This document shows, piece by piece, positions 34,488 to 43,098 of a stretch of DNA of 61,480 bases. The stretch comes from an uncultured Alphaproteobacteria bacterium (GTDB lineage: Bacteria; Pseudomonadota; Alphaproteobacteria; HIMB59), in contig CABZCN010000007.1 in the NCBI GenBank assembly GCA_902524245.1, positions 1 to 61,480 of the forward strand, in the 5' to 3' direction. Position 1 is the stretch's first letter. Each line of letters begins with the position of its first letter. The position numbers were made by a program, and so were the translations under genes. The notes beneath the pieces were generated by a model. That model ran no database searches and was not told the DNA's origin. It saw nothing but the letters and a program-made list of their open reading frames with translations.

Positions 34488-35012
34488 ATGAGAAATGTAT
34501 TAATAGCGAGTATTTTATTAATATTTGTCAGTGGGTGCAATAACATGAAACTTGAAGACTTTGCCAACAAAAAACCAATATTCAAAATAGAAGAGTATTT
34601 TTTAGGAAAAACAACAGCGAGTGGTCTTTTTATTGATAGACTTGGAAAGGTAAGGCGACAATTTACTGTTGAAATGGAAGGTATTCAACAGGAAGATAAT
34701 TTTATTCTCAATGAGACCTTCCTCTATGATGATGGAGAGGAAGAATTCAGAAGATGGGAAATAAAAAAAACTGGTGAAAATACTTACGAAGGAATTTCTG
34801 ATGATATTATAGGAGTAGCTTTAGGTGAAAGTTCAGGTAATGCTTTAAATTGGCATTACACATTAAAACTCAAGTATGGTGATGGAATAATGAATGTTAA
34901 ATTTGATGATTGGATGATTATGCAAGATGAAAAAAATGTTTTCAACAAAGCTACTATGAAAAAATTTGGTATAAGATTAGGAGATGTTTATTTATTCTTC
35001 ACTAAGCAGTAG
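34488..35012 (+). CDS. DUF3833-family lipoprotein
   Basis: About 174 residues, beginning MRNVLIASILLIFVSGC with a clear lipobox (VSGC) at residues 14-17. ATG 34488 is preferred over ATG 34467, which would place extra residues before the signal. The rest has the DUF3833 pattern: LEDFANKKP, IEEYFLGKTTASGLFIDRLG, FVLNETFLYDDGE-like FILNETFLYDDGEEE, WHYTLKLKYGDG and DDWMIMQDEKNVFN. DUF3833 is an unassigned outer-membrane-type lipoprotein that commonly accompanies the CFA-like/DUF1365 genes. It ends 11 bases inside the convergent trcR gene. Confidence 0.85.
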   Translation: MRNVLIASILLIFVSGCNNMKLEDFANKKPIFKIEEYFLGKTTASGLFIDRLGKVRRQFTVEMEGIQQEDNFILNETFLYDDGEEEFRRWEIKKTGENTYEGISDDIIGVALGESSGNALNWHYTLKLKYGDGIMNVKFDDWMIMQDEKNVFNKATMKKFGIRLGDVYLFFTKQ

Positions 35013-35586
35013 TAGACTGTAATTTTTCTGCCTTTTCTTTTGCTTTTCTCTCGCGTTCTGCTTTTCGCTGACCTTTTTCAACAAGTGCTTCGAGCTCTTC
35101 ATAAGTACATAAACCAAGATCAGTGGGGTTTCTAAATTCTGTGATTGGTTGAGATTGATTTCCAGCTCTTATATTAGCAACAGTAGGCTTAGTAGAACTT
35201 GTAAGTTTAGCTATTTGTGTATCTGTTAGTATTTGTCCATACTCACGAATTAGCCAAGCTATAGCCTTAGGTCTTTCTTGTCTTACTGATAATGGTAAGT
35301 ATTTTTTTGTTTTAACACTCGATTGAATGGACTCAGATTTTTTATTTTGCAATTGAAGTTCAAGTGAATGATCTCCCTCACAACGTTTAATCTCATCCAT
35401 AGTCAATTGACCACTGGCTATAGGGTTTAATCCTTGCATACGATAAGCGTCCTCACCATCTGCAATACTTTGAACTTCTAGCTCATGTAATTGACAGAAT
35501 TGAGATATTTGGGAAAAACTTAAAGCAGTATTGTCTACCAACCATACGGCCGTAGCTAAGGGCATTAAAGGTTTATTGTCAGACAT
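35002..35586 (-). CDS. trcR: DUF1013 transcription regulator TrcR
   Basis: A 194-residue cytoplasmic protein of a family almost confined to alphaproteobacteria. Landmarks: KPLMPLATAVWLVDNTALSF at the N terminus, IASGQLTMDEIKRCE, RPKAIAWLIREYGQILTD, a helix-turn-helix-like AKLTSSTKPTVANIR, and a Lys/Glu-rich C-terminal helix. In Caulobacter, TrcR travels with RNA polymerase at sigma-70 promoters and affects the cell cycle. The conserved N terminus and HTH are intact here. It lies 15 bases after rpmE on the same strand. Its 3' end overlaps the DUF3833 gene by 11 bases. Confidence 0.9.
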   Translation of the reverse strand: MSDNKPLMPLATAVWLVDNTALSFSQISQFCQLHELEVQSIADGEDAYRMQGLNPIASGQLTMDEIKRCEGDHSLELQLQNKKSESIQSSVKTKKYLPLSVRQERPKAIAWLIREYGQILTDTQIAKLTSSTKPTVANIRAGNQSQPITEFRNPTDLGLCTYEELEALVEKGQRKAERERKAKEKAEKLQSTTA

Positions 35587-35601
35587 GGTCTTATTAAAAT
35601 A

Positions 35602-35823
35602 TTAAATATTAAATGACTTATATTTATTTTTAAAACGTGCAACTCTTCCACCTGAGTCAACCATTTTTCCAGATCCTTGATTCCAAGCTGGATGAGATAA
35701 TGGGTCAATTTCAAGCTTCATAGTATCGCCAGCTTTACCCCAAGTAGATCTCGTCTTATATGTTGATCCGTCAGTACGTTCTACAGTAATTTCATGGTAA
35801 TCAGGATGTATTTTTTGTTTCAT
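35602..35823 (-). CDS. rpmE: 50S ribosomal protein L31
   Basis: A 73-residue protein with the L31 pattern: [19 protein letters not shown], a YKTRSTWGK segment, and [20 protein letters not shown] then [10 protein letters not shown]. No CxxC zinc pair is present, so it is the C-minus form. In many alphaproteobacteria rpmE neighbours the DUF1013 gene, as here, suggesting co-expression. Confidence 0.95.
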   Translation of the reverse strand: MKQKIHPDYHEITVERTDGSTYKTRSTWGKAGDTMKLEIDPLSHPAWNQGSGKMVDSGGRVARFKNKYKSFNI

Positions 35824-35869
35824 GGTTATGAGAAAATAGAGATCAAAGGTTAAAAAATCAAGTAAATAT

Positions 35870-36664
35870 TTATAGGCTTTTCAGCAATTCGCCGCTAATC
35901 GCTGCACTAGAAGCTATTAAACTTTCATCTTTTAAGGGATCAAAAACATTACCTTTTTCATTTAGGCATATCCCGCCCGCCTCATTTACCAAAATAATAC
36001 CTGCTACGATATCCCAAAGATTTAATCTTAATGACCAAAATCCATCAAATTTTCCTGATGCCACATTTGCTAAATCAAGAGCTGAAGAACCAAGTATTCT
36101 GACACTTGTTTTCCTTTGAAGCGATCCTATTTGAGCAATTCCTTTTTCAAGAATATCTTCATGCTTTATTTGCACACCAGATGTAAACAAACATCCATCT
36201 AACTTATCTCTTTGGGAAACCCTGAGCCTTTGGTTGTTAATCCAAGATCCAGAACCCTTATGAGCCCAAAATAATTCATTCAAAATTGGGTTATATGTAA
36301 CACCAGCAATAATCTCTCCTTTTTGCATCAATCCAATGGTTACTGCAAAATAACCATTTCCATGTATGAAATTTTTTGTTCCGTCAAGTGGGTCTGAGAT
36401 AAACACAGGAGTATCACCTTTAAGCTTATCTAAATCTTCAGTACTAAAAGTCTCCTCGTCAATTTGAAGAAAATCAGGTCTATCTTTTCCCAAAGTATAA
36501 CTGATAGTTTCAGATGCTCTAATATCTGCAGAGGATACAAAATCATTTTTATCTTTTTTAGAAATTTGAAGTTTCTCAAGCTCTCCAAAATCTCTTATTA
36601 AAGATTTAGCAGCATTCCTACATGCCTTTTCCATAACAACAATTACTGGTGGGACAATAGCCAT
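35870..36664 (-). CDS. suhB: Inositol-monophosphatase-family phosphatase
   Basis: A 264-residue Mg-dependent, Li-sensitive phosphatase fold. The metal site is shown by the DEE pair at about 69-71, DPLDGTKNF at 91-99, and a C-terminal [20 protein letters not shown] (WD.AAG type). IMPase-family members dephosphorylate inositol phosphate, PAP/bisphosphate (CysQ), histidinol phosphate or sugar bisphosphates. The NF(I/V)HG after DGT is like SuhB, so that symbol is the best guess, not proof. It lies nine bases after efp, within a translation and central-carbon operon. Confidence 0.8.
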   Translation of the reverse strand: MAIVPPVIVVMEKACRNAAKSLIRDFGELEKLQISKKDKNDFVSSADIRASETISYTLGKDRPDFLQIDEETFSTEDLDKLKGDTPVFISDPLDGTKNFIHGNGYFAVTIGLMQKGEIIAGVTYNPILNELFWAHKGSGSWINNQRLRVSQRDKLDGCLFTSGVQIKHEDILEKGIAQIGSLQRKTSVRILGSSALDLANVASGKFDGFWSLRLNLWDIVAGIILVNEAGGICLNEKGNVFDPLKDESLIASSAAISGELLKSL

Positions 36665-36672
36665 AGAAAAAG

Positions 36673-37239
36673 TTATTTTGCTTTTTCTATGTAAGTTAAT
36701 TCAGACGTATTTATTCTAATTTTGTCACCCGTTTCAATGTGAGGTGGAACTGTAACTCTTACACCGTTAGTTAACAATGCTGGTTTATATGATGAAGAAG
36801 CTGTTTGTCCTTTAACAACAGCCTCTGTTTCGGCTATTTGTACTGTAAGACTTTCAGGAGGATTAACATTCATTGGTTTTTCATCATAAAACTCAATAGA
36901 GACTTCCATTCCATCTTCAAGAAATTTTGCTGTATTTTCATTCAATTGGCTAATATTCATAACTATTTGCTCATAGGTTTGGTTATTCATAAAAGTAAAA
37001 TCCTCTCCACTACGAAATAAAAATTGATGATCTATCTCTTCAGCGCGAATTTTTTCAAGAGACTCAGAACTTCTAAATCTTTCATTTAATTTTGACTGGT
37101 TTGAAATATTTTTCAACTCAGCTTGAATATATGCCCCACCTTTTCCAGGTTGTGTATGGGATAATTTAGCGACTTTCCAAAGCGAATTATTATGCTGAAT
37201 TATATTTCCTATCTTTAAGTCGTTAGCATTAATTTTCAT
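36673..37239 (-). CDS. efp: Translation elongation factor P
   Basis: A 188-residue, three-domain beta-barrel protein that relieves ribosome stalling at polyproline. The KOW-like N domain has the modification loop TQPGKGGAY with Lys33 at its tip (the residue modified in EpmA-type systems). The OB domains follow, ending GVRVTVPPHIETGDKIRINT. Overlap with fba is four bases. No epmA or epmB is adjacent, so the modification state is unknown. Confidence 0.96.
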   Translation of the reverse strand: MKINANDLKIGNIIQHNNSLWKVAKLSHTQPGKGGAYIQAELKNISNQSKLNERFRSSESLEKIRAEEIDHQFLFRSGEDFTFMNNQTYEQIVMNISQLNENTAKFLEDGMEVSIEFYDEKPMNVNPPESLTVQIAETEAVVKGQTASSSYKPALLTNGVRVTVPPHIETGDKIRINTSELTYIEKAK

Positions 37240-38153
37240 TTAGATTTGTAAATTTGAATCATTCGCTCCAATAAAGCCAATGCATCTACTCTCGATCTTT
37301 GAAAACAATTTCTTCCAATAATCGAGCCGTTTCCATCTCCCTGGTGAATTGCAAGCACTTCATCCATTAAAGATTGATCATCTTTTGCATCACCACCTGA
37401 AAATACCACTAAGCGTTTTCCATCAAATGCAACTTTTTTGATATGAGCCACACGATCCTTTAAAGTGCTTATAGGTATATTATTATCTTCAAATGCTTTT
37501 TTGGTTGGATCTTCTTCTAAAAAATCACTAGGTAGTTTTACTTTAATAATATTTGCCCCCAATAGAGCAGACATGTGTGCTGCATATGAAATTATATTCA
37601 TTGCCGTTTCACCTTTTTTGCTAATCTTTGAACCTCGCGCATAAGCCCATAAAACAACAGCAAGTCCTTTTTCTTTGGCCTCGAAACTAAGTCTTTTAAA
37701 TTCTTCCATTAATTCAAAATTATGATCAGACCCAGGATAAATCGTAAAACCTATAGCAGCACATCCTAATTTTAATGCATCATTTACACTCCCAGTAATA
37801 GCTTGATCAAGAGATGTTGCAAGAGTATTAGAACTATTAATTTTTAATATAGTTGGAATTTGACCATTATAATACCCAGAACTCATTTGCAGTAAACCAA
37901 GAGGAGCAGCATAAGCAGATAAACCAGCATCTATTGCAAGTTGGTGATGATAGTTTGGATCGTATGCTGGGGGATTTACAGCAAAACTTCTATCGGGCCC
38001 GTGTTCAAAACCTTGATCGACAGGTAAAATTATCATTCTTCCAGTTCCGCCTAATTTTCCATGTCCCAAAATTTTCATAAGATTTGATCTCACTCCAATA
38101 TTTTCGTGAGTGTAGTTTGATATAATTTTTCTTGTAGTATTTGTAACTTTCAT
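37236..38153 (-). CDS. fbaB: Class I fructose-bisphosphate aldolase (DhnA/FbaB type)
   Basis: Splits or forms fructose 1,6-bisphosphate by a Schiff base. A 305-residue TIM barrel with ILPVDQGFEHGPDRSF at the N terminus, VVLWAYARGSKISKKG, the catalytic Lys strand NIIKVKLPSDF, and the phosphate loop VVFSGGDAKDDQSL. This archaeal-type (DhnA) class I aldolase is unrelated to metal-dependent class II FbaA. It is directly after gap and tkt, so the operon covers the lower Embden-Meyerhof and pentose-phosphate junction. Confidence 0.9.
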   Translation of the reverse strand: MKVTNTTRKIISNYTHENIGVRSNLMKILGHGKLGGTGRMIILPVDQGFEHGPDRSFAVNPPAYDPNYHHQLAIDAGLSAYAAPLGLLQMSSGYYNGQIPTILKINSSNTLATSLDQAITGSVNDALKLGCAAIGFTIYPGSDHNFELMEEFKRLSFEAKEKGLAVVLWAYARGSKISKKGETAMNIISYAAHMSALLGANIIKVKLPSDFLEEDPTKKAFEDNNIPISTLKDRVAHIKKVAFDGKRLVVFSGGDAKDDQSLMDEVLAIHQGDGNGSIIGRNCFQRSRVDALALLERMIQIYKSK

Positions 38154-38161
38154 AATAGCTC

Positions 38162-39178
38162 CTATAAATTACACACTTGAGCGGTTGTCTCAAGCATTCT
38201 ATTTGAAAATCCCCACTCGTTATCATACCAAGTCAATACTCTACCAAAATTATCTGACACCGTTGTTGTTTCATTTAAATCTAAAATAGAACTCCTTGCG
38301 TCATGATTATAATCACTTGATACTTTAGGGTCTGTATTCACTCCTAAAATACCTTTAAGAGGGCCATTTGCATATTCTTGAAATTTATTATTTAAATTTT
38401 CAATTGTGATATTTTTTTTCGTGTTAAATTTAAAATCTACTAGAGATACATTTGGCGTTGGGACTCTTATAGCTGTGCCATCTAATTTTCCATTTAAATG
38501 AGGAAGGACGAGACCGACAGCTTTTGCTGCACCTGTGCTTGTTGGTATAATGTTAGCTGATGCTGCTCTTGCTCTTCTAAGATCTTTATGAAACGTGTCT
38601 ACTGTATTTTGATCTCCTGTAAAAGAGTGAATAGTTGTCATATATCCATTTTCAATTCCGAACTCTTTATCAATTACAAAAGCTACAGGAGCCAGACAAT
38701 TAGTTGTACACGAGGCATTAGAGATTATTTGATGATCTATATTAATATTTTTGTTATTAACTCCTTGCACAACCGTTATATCAGCACCAGAACATGGAGC
38801 AGAAACTATAACTTTACTTGCTCCGCTTTCGATATGAGACATTGCCTTTTCTTTAGATGCAAAAACACCTGTGCACTCTAAGATAATGTCGACTTTCTTA
38901 TCTTTCCATTTCAAATCAATAGGGTTTTTCTCAGATGTAACAGTAACTGTATTTTCCCCTATTGAAAATTGCTCATTGGAGATTTTATTAATTTCTTTTT
39001 TTAGAGATCCATGAATACTATCATATTTAAGTAGGTGAATATTTGAGTCAATATCAGCCAAGTCGTTTATATAGCTTATCTCATATTGATTACTAAATTC
39101 ATTTAATCTCTCCAAAAATGCTCGATAAACAAGCCTACCTATTCTACCAAAACCATTAATAGCTACTTTTTTTTTCAT
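38162..39178 (-). CDS. gap: Glyceraldehyde-3-phosphate dehydrogenase
   Basis: A 338-residue NAD-dependent enzyme of glycolysis and gluconeogenesis. The Rossmann motif NGFGRIGRL is at residues 8-16 and the catalytic Cys157 in ISNASCTTNCLAP. SFTGDQNTVD and RARAASANIIPTSTGAAKAV follow, and the C-terminal WYDNEWGFSNRM is present. It overlaps tkt by four bases and is nine bases before fba. pgk, which often follows gap, is not in this operon. Confidence 0.97.
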   Translation of the reverse strand: MKKKVAINGFGRIGRLVYRAFLERLNEFSNQYEISYINDLADIDSNIHLLKYDSIHGSLKKEINKISNEQFSIGENTVTVTSEKNPIDLKWKDKKVDIILECTGVFASKEKAMSHIESGASKVIVSAPCSGADITVVQGVNNKNINIDHQIISNASCTTNCLAPVAFVIDKEFGIENGYMTTIHSFTGDQNTVDTFHKDLRRARAASANIIPTSTGAAKAVGLVLPHLNGKLDGTAIRVPTPNVSLVDFKFNTKKNITIENLNNKFQEYANGPLKGILGVNTDPKVSSDYNHDARSSILDLNETTTVSDNFGRVLTWYDNEWGFSNRMLETTAQVCNL

Positions 39179-41106
39179 TTTGTTTTTATTTTCTTTATTA
39201 TTTTATTAGATACGGTTTCTGTTGTTAAACCAAATTTTTTAAAAACTTCATTCCCAGGTGCACTAGCACCAAAATTATCTAATCCAAATATATTTTCATA
39301 TTTTGTGTACTTATTCCAATACATTGTTGATCCAGCTTCAATAACAAAAGTTTCACTAGATTTTGATTTTAATAAATTGTTTTTAAAAGTTTTTGATTGT
39401 TTTTCAAAAACAGAAGTTGATGGCATTGAAATGACTTTTGAAATAATACCATCGCCTCTAATTTTTACAGCTACGTTTACAGCTAAAGACACTTCTGAAC
39501 CAGTAGCTATAATAGTAATATTATTATTTTTTTTTGGACCATATATAACGTAAGCACCTTTAAATTTTTTTGAGTCTAATTTTTTATTTGAAATTTGTGG
39601 CAGATTTTGCCTTGAAAGACAGATAAATGAGGGTGCATCATTAATTTTTAAAGCCTCTCTCCAACATACAATTGTTTCCTTAAGATCGCAGGGTCTAAAT
39701 ACATAACTATTTGGTATAAGTCTTAACATATTAATTTGTTCAATAGGTTGATGAGTAGGACCATCTTCACCTAATCCAATAGAGTCGTGTGTGAAAACTT
39801 GTATAGGATTAATTTTCATTAGTGCAGCTAAACGAAGACTTGGCTTCATATAATCAGCAAAGCTCAAAAAAGTTCCTGAATATGTTTTGTAAATTTTGGT
39901 AGCGGCAATACCATTCATTATTGCTGCCATACCATGCTCTCTTACACCATAATGGATATATTGTCCTGTTGCGTTCACGCTATCCAGAACAGACATTTGT
40001 TTACCTTTTGTATTATTGGAGCCTGTTAAGTCTGCAGAGCCTCCAAGTATAGAATGATCTTCTTTAAAATAATGTAATATTGCTTCAGAGGATTTTCTAG
40101 TAGCCTGATCAGACTTAAAATCTTTTAAATCTATTTCTATTTTATTAAATAACTTATCTATGTCTTTATTTGATAAAGTTGTGTGAGATATTGATTTAGT
40201 TTTTTTGTATATTTGTAAATTTTTGGTGGATGAATTTCGCCAAATTTTTAAAAGTTTATCTGGAATTTGAAAAGGTTTTTCATTCCAAGATAATTTACTT
40301 CTCGTTAATTTCACTTCCTCTGAACCTAAGGGTGAGCCATGTGATGATGCTTTTGCAGATTTATTTGGAGAACCAAATCCAATAGTAGTTTTAAAATTTA
40401 GCAAACAAGGGACTTTTGATATTTGTGCTTTTTTTAAAAGTTTATAGATATTTTTATGATCATGACCTTTTCCACTATGTACCTCCCAATTAACTGATTT
40501 AAATCTAAGGTTTGTGTTATCACTAAAAGCCAGGTCTGTAGATCCGTCAATACTAATGTTGTTGTTATCGTATATTAGTATCAAATTATTAAGTTTTAAG
40601 TGCCCAGCTAGACTAATTGCCTCTTGGCTTATCCCCTCCATTAAACAGCCATCACCACAAAAAACATATACCTTTGGTGCTTTAGACAATTTTTTCTCTT
40701 TTGAAAGCTTTTTAAGTGCTATGGCCAATCCTACCGCATTCGAAATTCCTTGTCCAAGAGGACCAGTTGTTATTTCTATACCAGCATCTGGTTCATATTC
40801 AGGATGTCCCGCTGTAATATAGCCCAATTGTCTAAAATTTTTAATTTGAGATATTGTCATTTTTTTATAACCGGTGAGGTATAAAAGTGAATAAAGCAAC
40901 ATCGAACCATGTCCATTAGATAAAACGAATCGATCTCTAAGTAACCAGTTCGGGTCCTTGGGATTATGAATAAGAAAATCGTGAAAGAGCACTGTGGCAA
41001 TGTCAGCCATTCCCATCGGCATACCAGGATGACCAGATTTTGCTTTTTCTACCGCATCAATTGATAAAAATCTGATACAATTCGCTAATTTGGTATAATT
41101 TTTCAA
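39175..41106 (-). CDS. tkt: Transketolase
   Basis: A ThDP-dependent two-carbon transfer enzyme of the pentose-phosphate pathway, 643 residues. Marks: the N-terminal AVEKAKSGHPGMPMGMADI block, GHPEYEPDAGIEITTGPLGQGI, the ThDP/Mg site GDGCLMEGISQEA, THDSIGLGEDGPTHQPIEQ in the PYR domain, and a C-terminal GSEVSLA segment. It heads the minus-strand operon tkt-gap-fbaB-efp-suhB-rpmE-trcR and is divergent from the cell-division gene pair at 41.14 kb, with only 35 bases between, so promoters must overlap. Confidence 0.96.
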   Translation of the reverse strand: MKNYTKLANCIRFLSIDAVEKAKSGHPGMPMGMADIATVLFHDFLIHNPKDPNWLLRDRFVLSNGHGSMLLYSLLYLTGYKKMTISQIKNFRQLGYITAGHPEYEPDAGIEITTGPLGQGISNAVGLAIALKKLSKEKKLSKAPKVYVFCGDGCLMEGISQEAISLAGHLKLNNLILIYDNNNISIDGSTDLAFSDNTNLRFKSVNWEVHSGKGHDHKNIYKLLKKAQISKVPCLLNFKTTIGFGSPNKSAKASSHGSPLGSEEVKLTRSKLSWNEKPFQIPDKLLKIWRNSSTKNLQIYKKTKSISHTTLSNKDIDKLFNKIEIDLKDFKSDQATRKSSEAILHYFKEDHSILGGSADLTGSNNTKGKQMSVLDSVNATGQYIHYGVREHGMAAIMNGIAATKIYKTYSGTFLSFADYMKPSLRLAALMKINPIQVFTHDSIGLGEDGPTHQPIEQINMLRLIPNSYVFRPCDLKETIVCWREALKINDAPSFICLSRQNLPQISNKKLDSKKFKGAYVIYGPKKNNNITIIATGSEVSLAVNVAVKIRGDGIISKVISMPSTSVFEKQSKTFKNNLLKSKSSETFVIEAGSTMYWNKYTKYENIFGLDNFGASAPGNEVFKKFGLTTETVSNKIIKKIKTK

Positions 41107-41141
41107 TGGAATAACTTTTCTTAATAACTAATAATTAAAGT

Positions 41142-41402
41142 ATGAACGAATTTCAACAACAAATACTTCAAAAAATTGAGCAAATTGCATCAAAACTTCA
41201 GAATTATAAAACTAATAATCAAGAATTAATCAATGAGAGACAAGAATTAAAAGCCAAGATAGAATATTTAGAGAGAAGAGAGTCAGAATTACTAACTGAA
41301 TTAGAAAATAACAAACTTGAGCTATCTGAAAAATCTCAACTTATTGATCAAGCAACTAATAAAATTGAGGAATTACTCGGATCAATAGATATAGATGGCT
41401 AA
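41142..41402 (+). CDS. Small coiled-coil protein, ZapB-like partner of ZapA
   Basis: Eighty-six residues predicted as one continuous coiled coil: heptad-like Leu/Ile with Glu/Lys/Gln/Asn (residues about 5-78), no membrane segment, and a short acidic tail. It overlaps zapA by eight bases. Its size and composition resemble ZapB, which bundles FtsZ via ZapA in gammaproteobacteria. Sequence similarity to ZapB is only compositional, so the role is inferred from position. Confidence 0.65.
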   Translation: MNEFQQQILQKIEQIASKLQNYKTNNQELINERQELKAKIEYLERRESELLTELENNKLELSEKSQLIDQATNKIEELLGSIDIDG

Positions 41403-41727
41403 TTTAACTTTAACAATTGGAGGAAGACCACTAAAAATACAATGCTCCGATGATAATGTTGAAACAGTAAAAGAGATCGCTTCCTCAATTAGTAAACTCA
41501 TAGATGATGAGAAGAAAGAGAATGTACCTTTTTTAACATCCACACTTATTGCCTATCTTAAATCTATGGAAGATGTTTTGAAAAAAGAAAAAATATTGCA
41601 AGACTCTTTGAACAAGAAATTATTTTATGAGAGCCGTATTCAAGAATTACAAAATGAAAATAATCATCTAAAATCTGACATTGAGCAAATTTTCAAAAAA
41701 CTAAATGATAATATAATCATTGAATAA
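41395..41727 (+). CDS. zapA: Cell division protein ZapA
   Basis: A 110-residue FtsZ-ring stabiliser. The N-terminal LTIGGRPLKIQCSDDNVETV globular domain, an LIAYLKSMEDVLK central helix and a long C-terminal coiled coil (about 70-105) are typical. Overlaps: eight bases with the coiled-coil gene upstream and eight with fau downstream. In many bacteria 6S RNA lies between zapA and fau; here there is no room for it. Confidence 0.88.
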   Translation: MANLTLTIGGRPLKIQCSDDNVETVKEIASSISKLIDDEKKENVPFLTSTLIAYLKSMEDVLKKEKILQDSLNKKLFYESRIQELQNENNHLKSDIEQIFKKLNDNIIIE

Positions 41728-42283
41728 AAAACAAATTCGAAAACATCACCTGGACCTAAGAATGCAACTAAGCACTTCGGATTTAGATATTTTTTCCAAT
41801 AAAATAAATTCAAAAATAATAGATTTAATTGAAAAGATTAATCCAAATAGATCTGTGGGATTATTTTATCCATATAAAAATGAGGCAGATGTATTGAGAA
41901 TTTCTAATGATTTAATAAATAAAAATATCAAATGTTCACTTCCCAAAGTAATATCAAAAGGGTGCTCTTTAAAGTACTTTGAATATAACCCTCATAATCC
42001 AAATTTAGAAAAAGGATTTGGCGGTATCATGGAACCCAAAGGTGAAAAGACATTAGATCCTGATATAATTATAGCATCATGCTCTGCATTTAATGAAAAA
42101 GGATTTAGGGTGGGCTATGGAGGAGGTTTTTTTGATAGAACTATTGAAGAATTGAAAAAAAAAGGAAATTTAAAAACTATTTTAGCTGCTTTTGAAATTC
42201 AAAAAACCAACTACAATTTTCAGGAGAGTTTTGACCAAAAAGTAGATTACATTTGTTCAGAACAAAAAATTTATTCTTTATGA
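41720..42283 (+). CDS. fau: 5-Formyltetrahydrofolate cyclo-ligase
   Basis: ATP-dependent conversion of 5-formyl-THF to 5,10-methenyl-THF, salvaging folate. A 187-residue protein with KKQIRKHHLDLRMQL at the N terminus and VGLFYPYKNEADV. GFGGIMEP and the signature GFRVGYGGGFFDRTIEELKK (phosphate and ATP loop) follow. It starts with TTG inside the end of zapA. It is the second folate gene of the window, with fhs at 5.3 kb. Confidence 0.92.
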   Translation: MNKKQIRKHHLDLRMQLSTSDLDIFSNKINSKIIDLIEKINPNRSVGLFYPYKNEADVLRISNDLINKNIKCSLPKVISKGCSLKYFEYNPHNPNLEKGFGGIMEPKGEKTLDPDIIIASCSAFNEKGFRVGYGGGFFDRTIEELKKKGNLKTILAAFEIQKTNYNFQESFDQKVDYICSEQKIYSL

Positions 42284-43095
42284 ATTTTTTAGTTATAGGA
42301 GATGTTGTAGGAAGATCAGGTAGGACAGCTCTCAAAGAAAATTTAAAAAAGATACAAAATCAATTTAATATTAGCTTTACAATAATTAATGCTGAAAATT
42401 CAGCTGGTGGTTATGGACTTACAGGAAAAATTTACGAAGAGCTTATAAGCTGGGGAGCTGATGCTATAACTTTAGGAAATCATGCTTGGAAACAAAAAGA
42501 GATCATAGAATATATGGATCAAAACCCAGATCATAATATTATCAGACCTTTAAATTTCGAAGTTGGATCTCCTGGTAGGGGGTTTAAAATTTTTACTCAT
42601 AACAATGGAAAAAGAATATTGGTAAGCCAAGTTCACGGTCAAACATTTATTGACCTTCCCTTAAGCAATCCTTTTAATTCTATTGATACACAACTTTTAT
42701 CTATAATTAATGACCATAAAATAGATTATTCATTTTTAGAGGTACATGCTGAAGTAACATCTGAAAAAAATGGTATAGCGCAAAATTACGATGGAAAATT
42801 TACAGCTATATATGGGACTCATGTTCATATTCCAACCTCGGACGCTAGGGTATTAGAAAAAGGCACTTGTTTTCAAACCGATATTGGAATGACAGGAGAT
42901 TATAATTCTGTTATTGGTATGAAAAAAGAAAGTGCCATCAAAAGAATGAGAACTGGGTCAAACTCTCACAGACTGGAACCCGCAGATGGATTGGCAACTA
43001 TTTCTGGAGCGGTTATTACTACAAATGTGGGGAATAAAAATTCAATTCAATCTATTCAAATAGGTGGTGTTTTGGATAGTAATTTATTATCTTAG
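42280..43095 (+). CDS. YmdB/TIGR00282-family metallophosphoesterase
   Basis: About 271 residues, beginning MNFLVIGDVVGRSGR at the ATG overlapping the fau stop (ATGA); the upstream in-frame start at 42253 would add a non-family leader. The di-metal site is shown by GDVVGR, INAENSAGGYG, LGNHAWKQKE, HAEVTSEKNG and GTHVHIPTSDARV. Members are cyclic-nucleotide or RNA-linked phosphodiesterases; in Bacillus YmdB affects RNA turnover and biofilm. The physiological substrate here is unknown. Placement before yebC is common in alphaproteobacteria. Confidence 0.9.
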   Translation: MNFLVIGDVVGRSGRTALKENLKKIQNQFNISFTIINAENSAGGYGLTGKIYEELISWGADAITLGNHAWKQKEIIEYMDQNPDHNIIRPLNFEVGSPGRGFKIFTHNNGKRILVSQVHGQTFIDLPLSNPFNSIDTQLLSIINDHKIDYSFLEVHAEVTSEKNGIAQNYDGKFTAIYGTHVHIPTSDARVLEKGTCFQTDIGMTGDYNSVIGMKKESAIKRMRTGSNSHRLEPADGLATISGAVITTNVGNKNSIQSIQIGGVLDSNLLS

Positions 43096-43098
43096 CTC

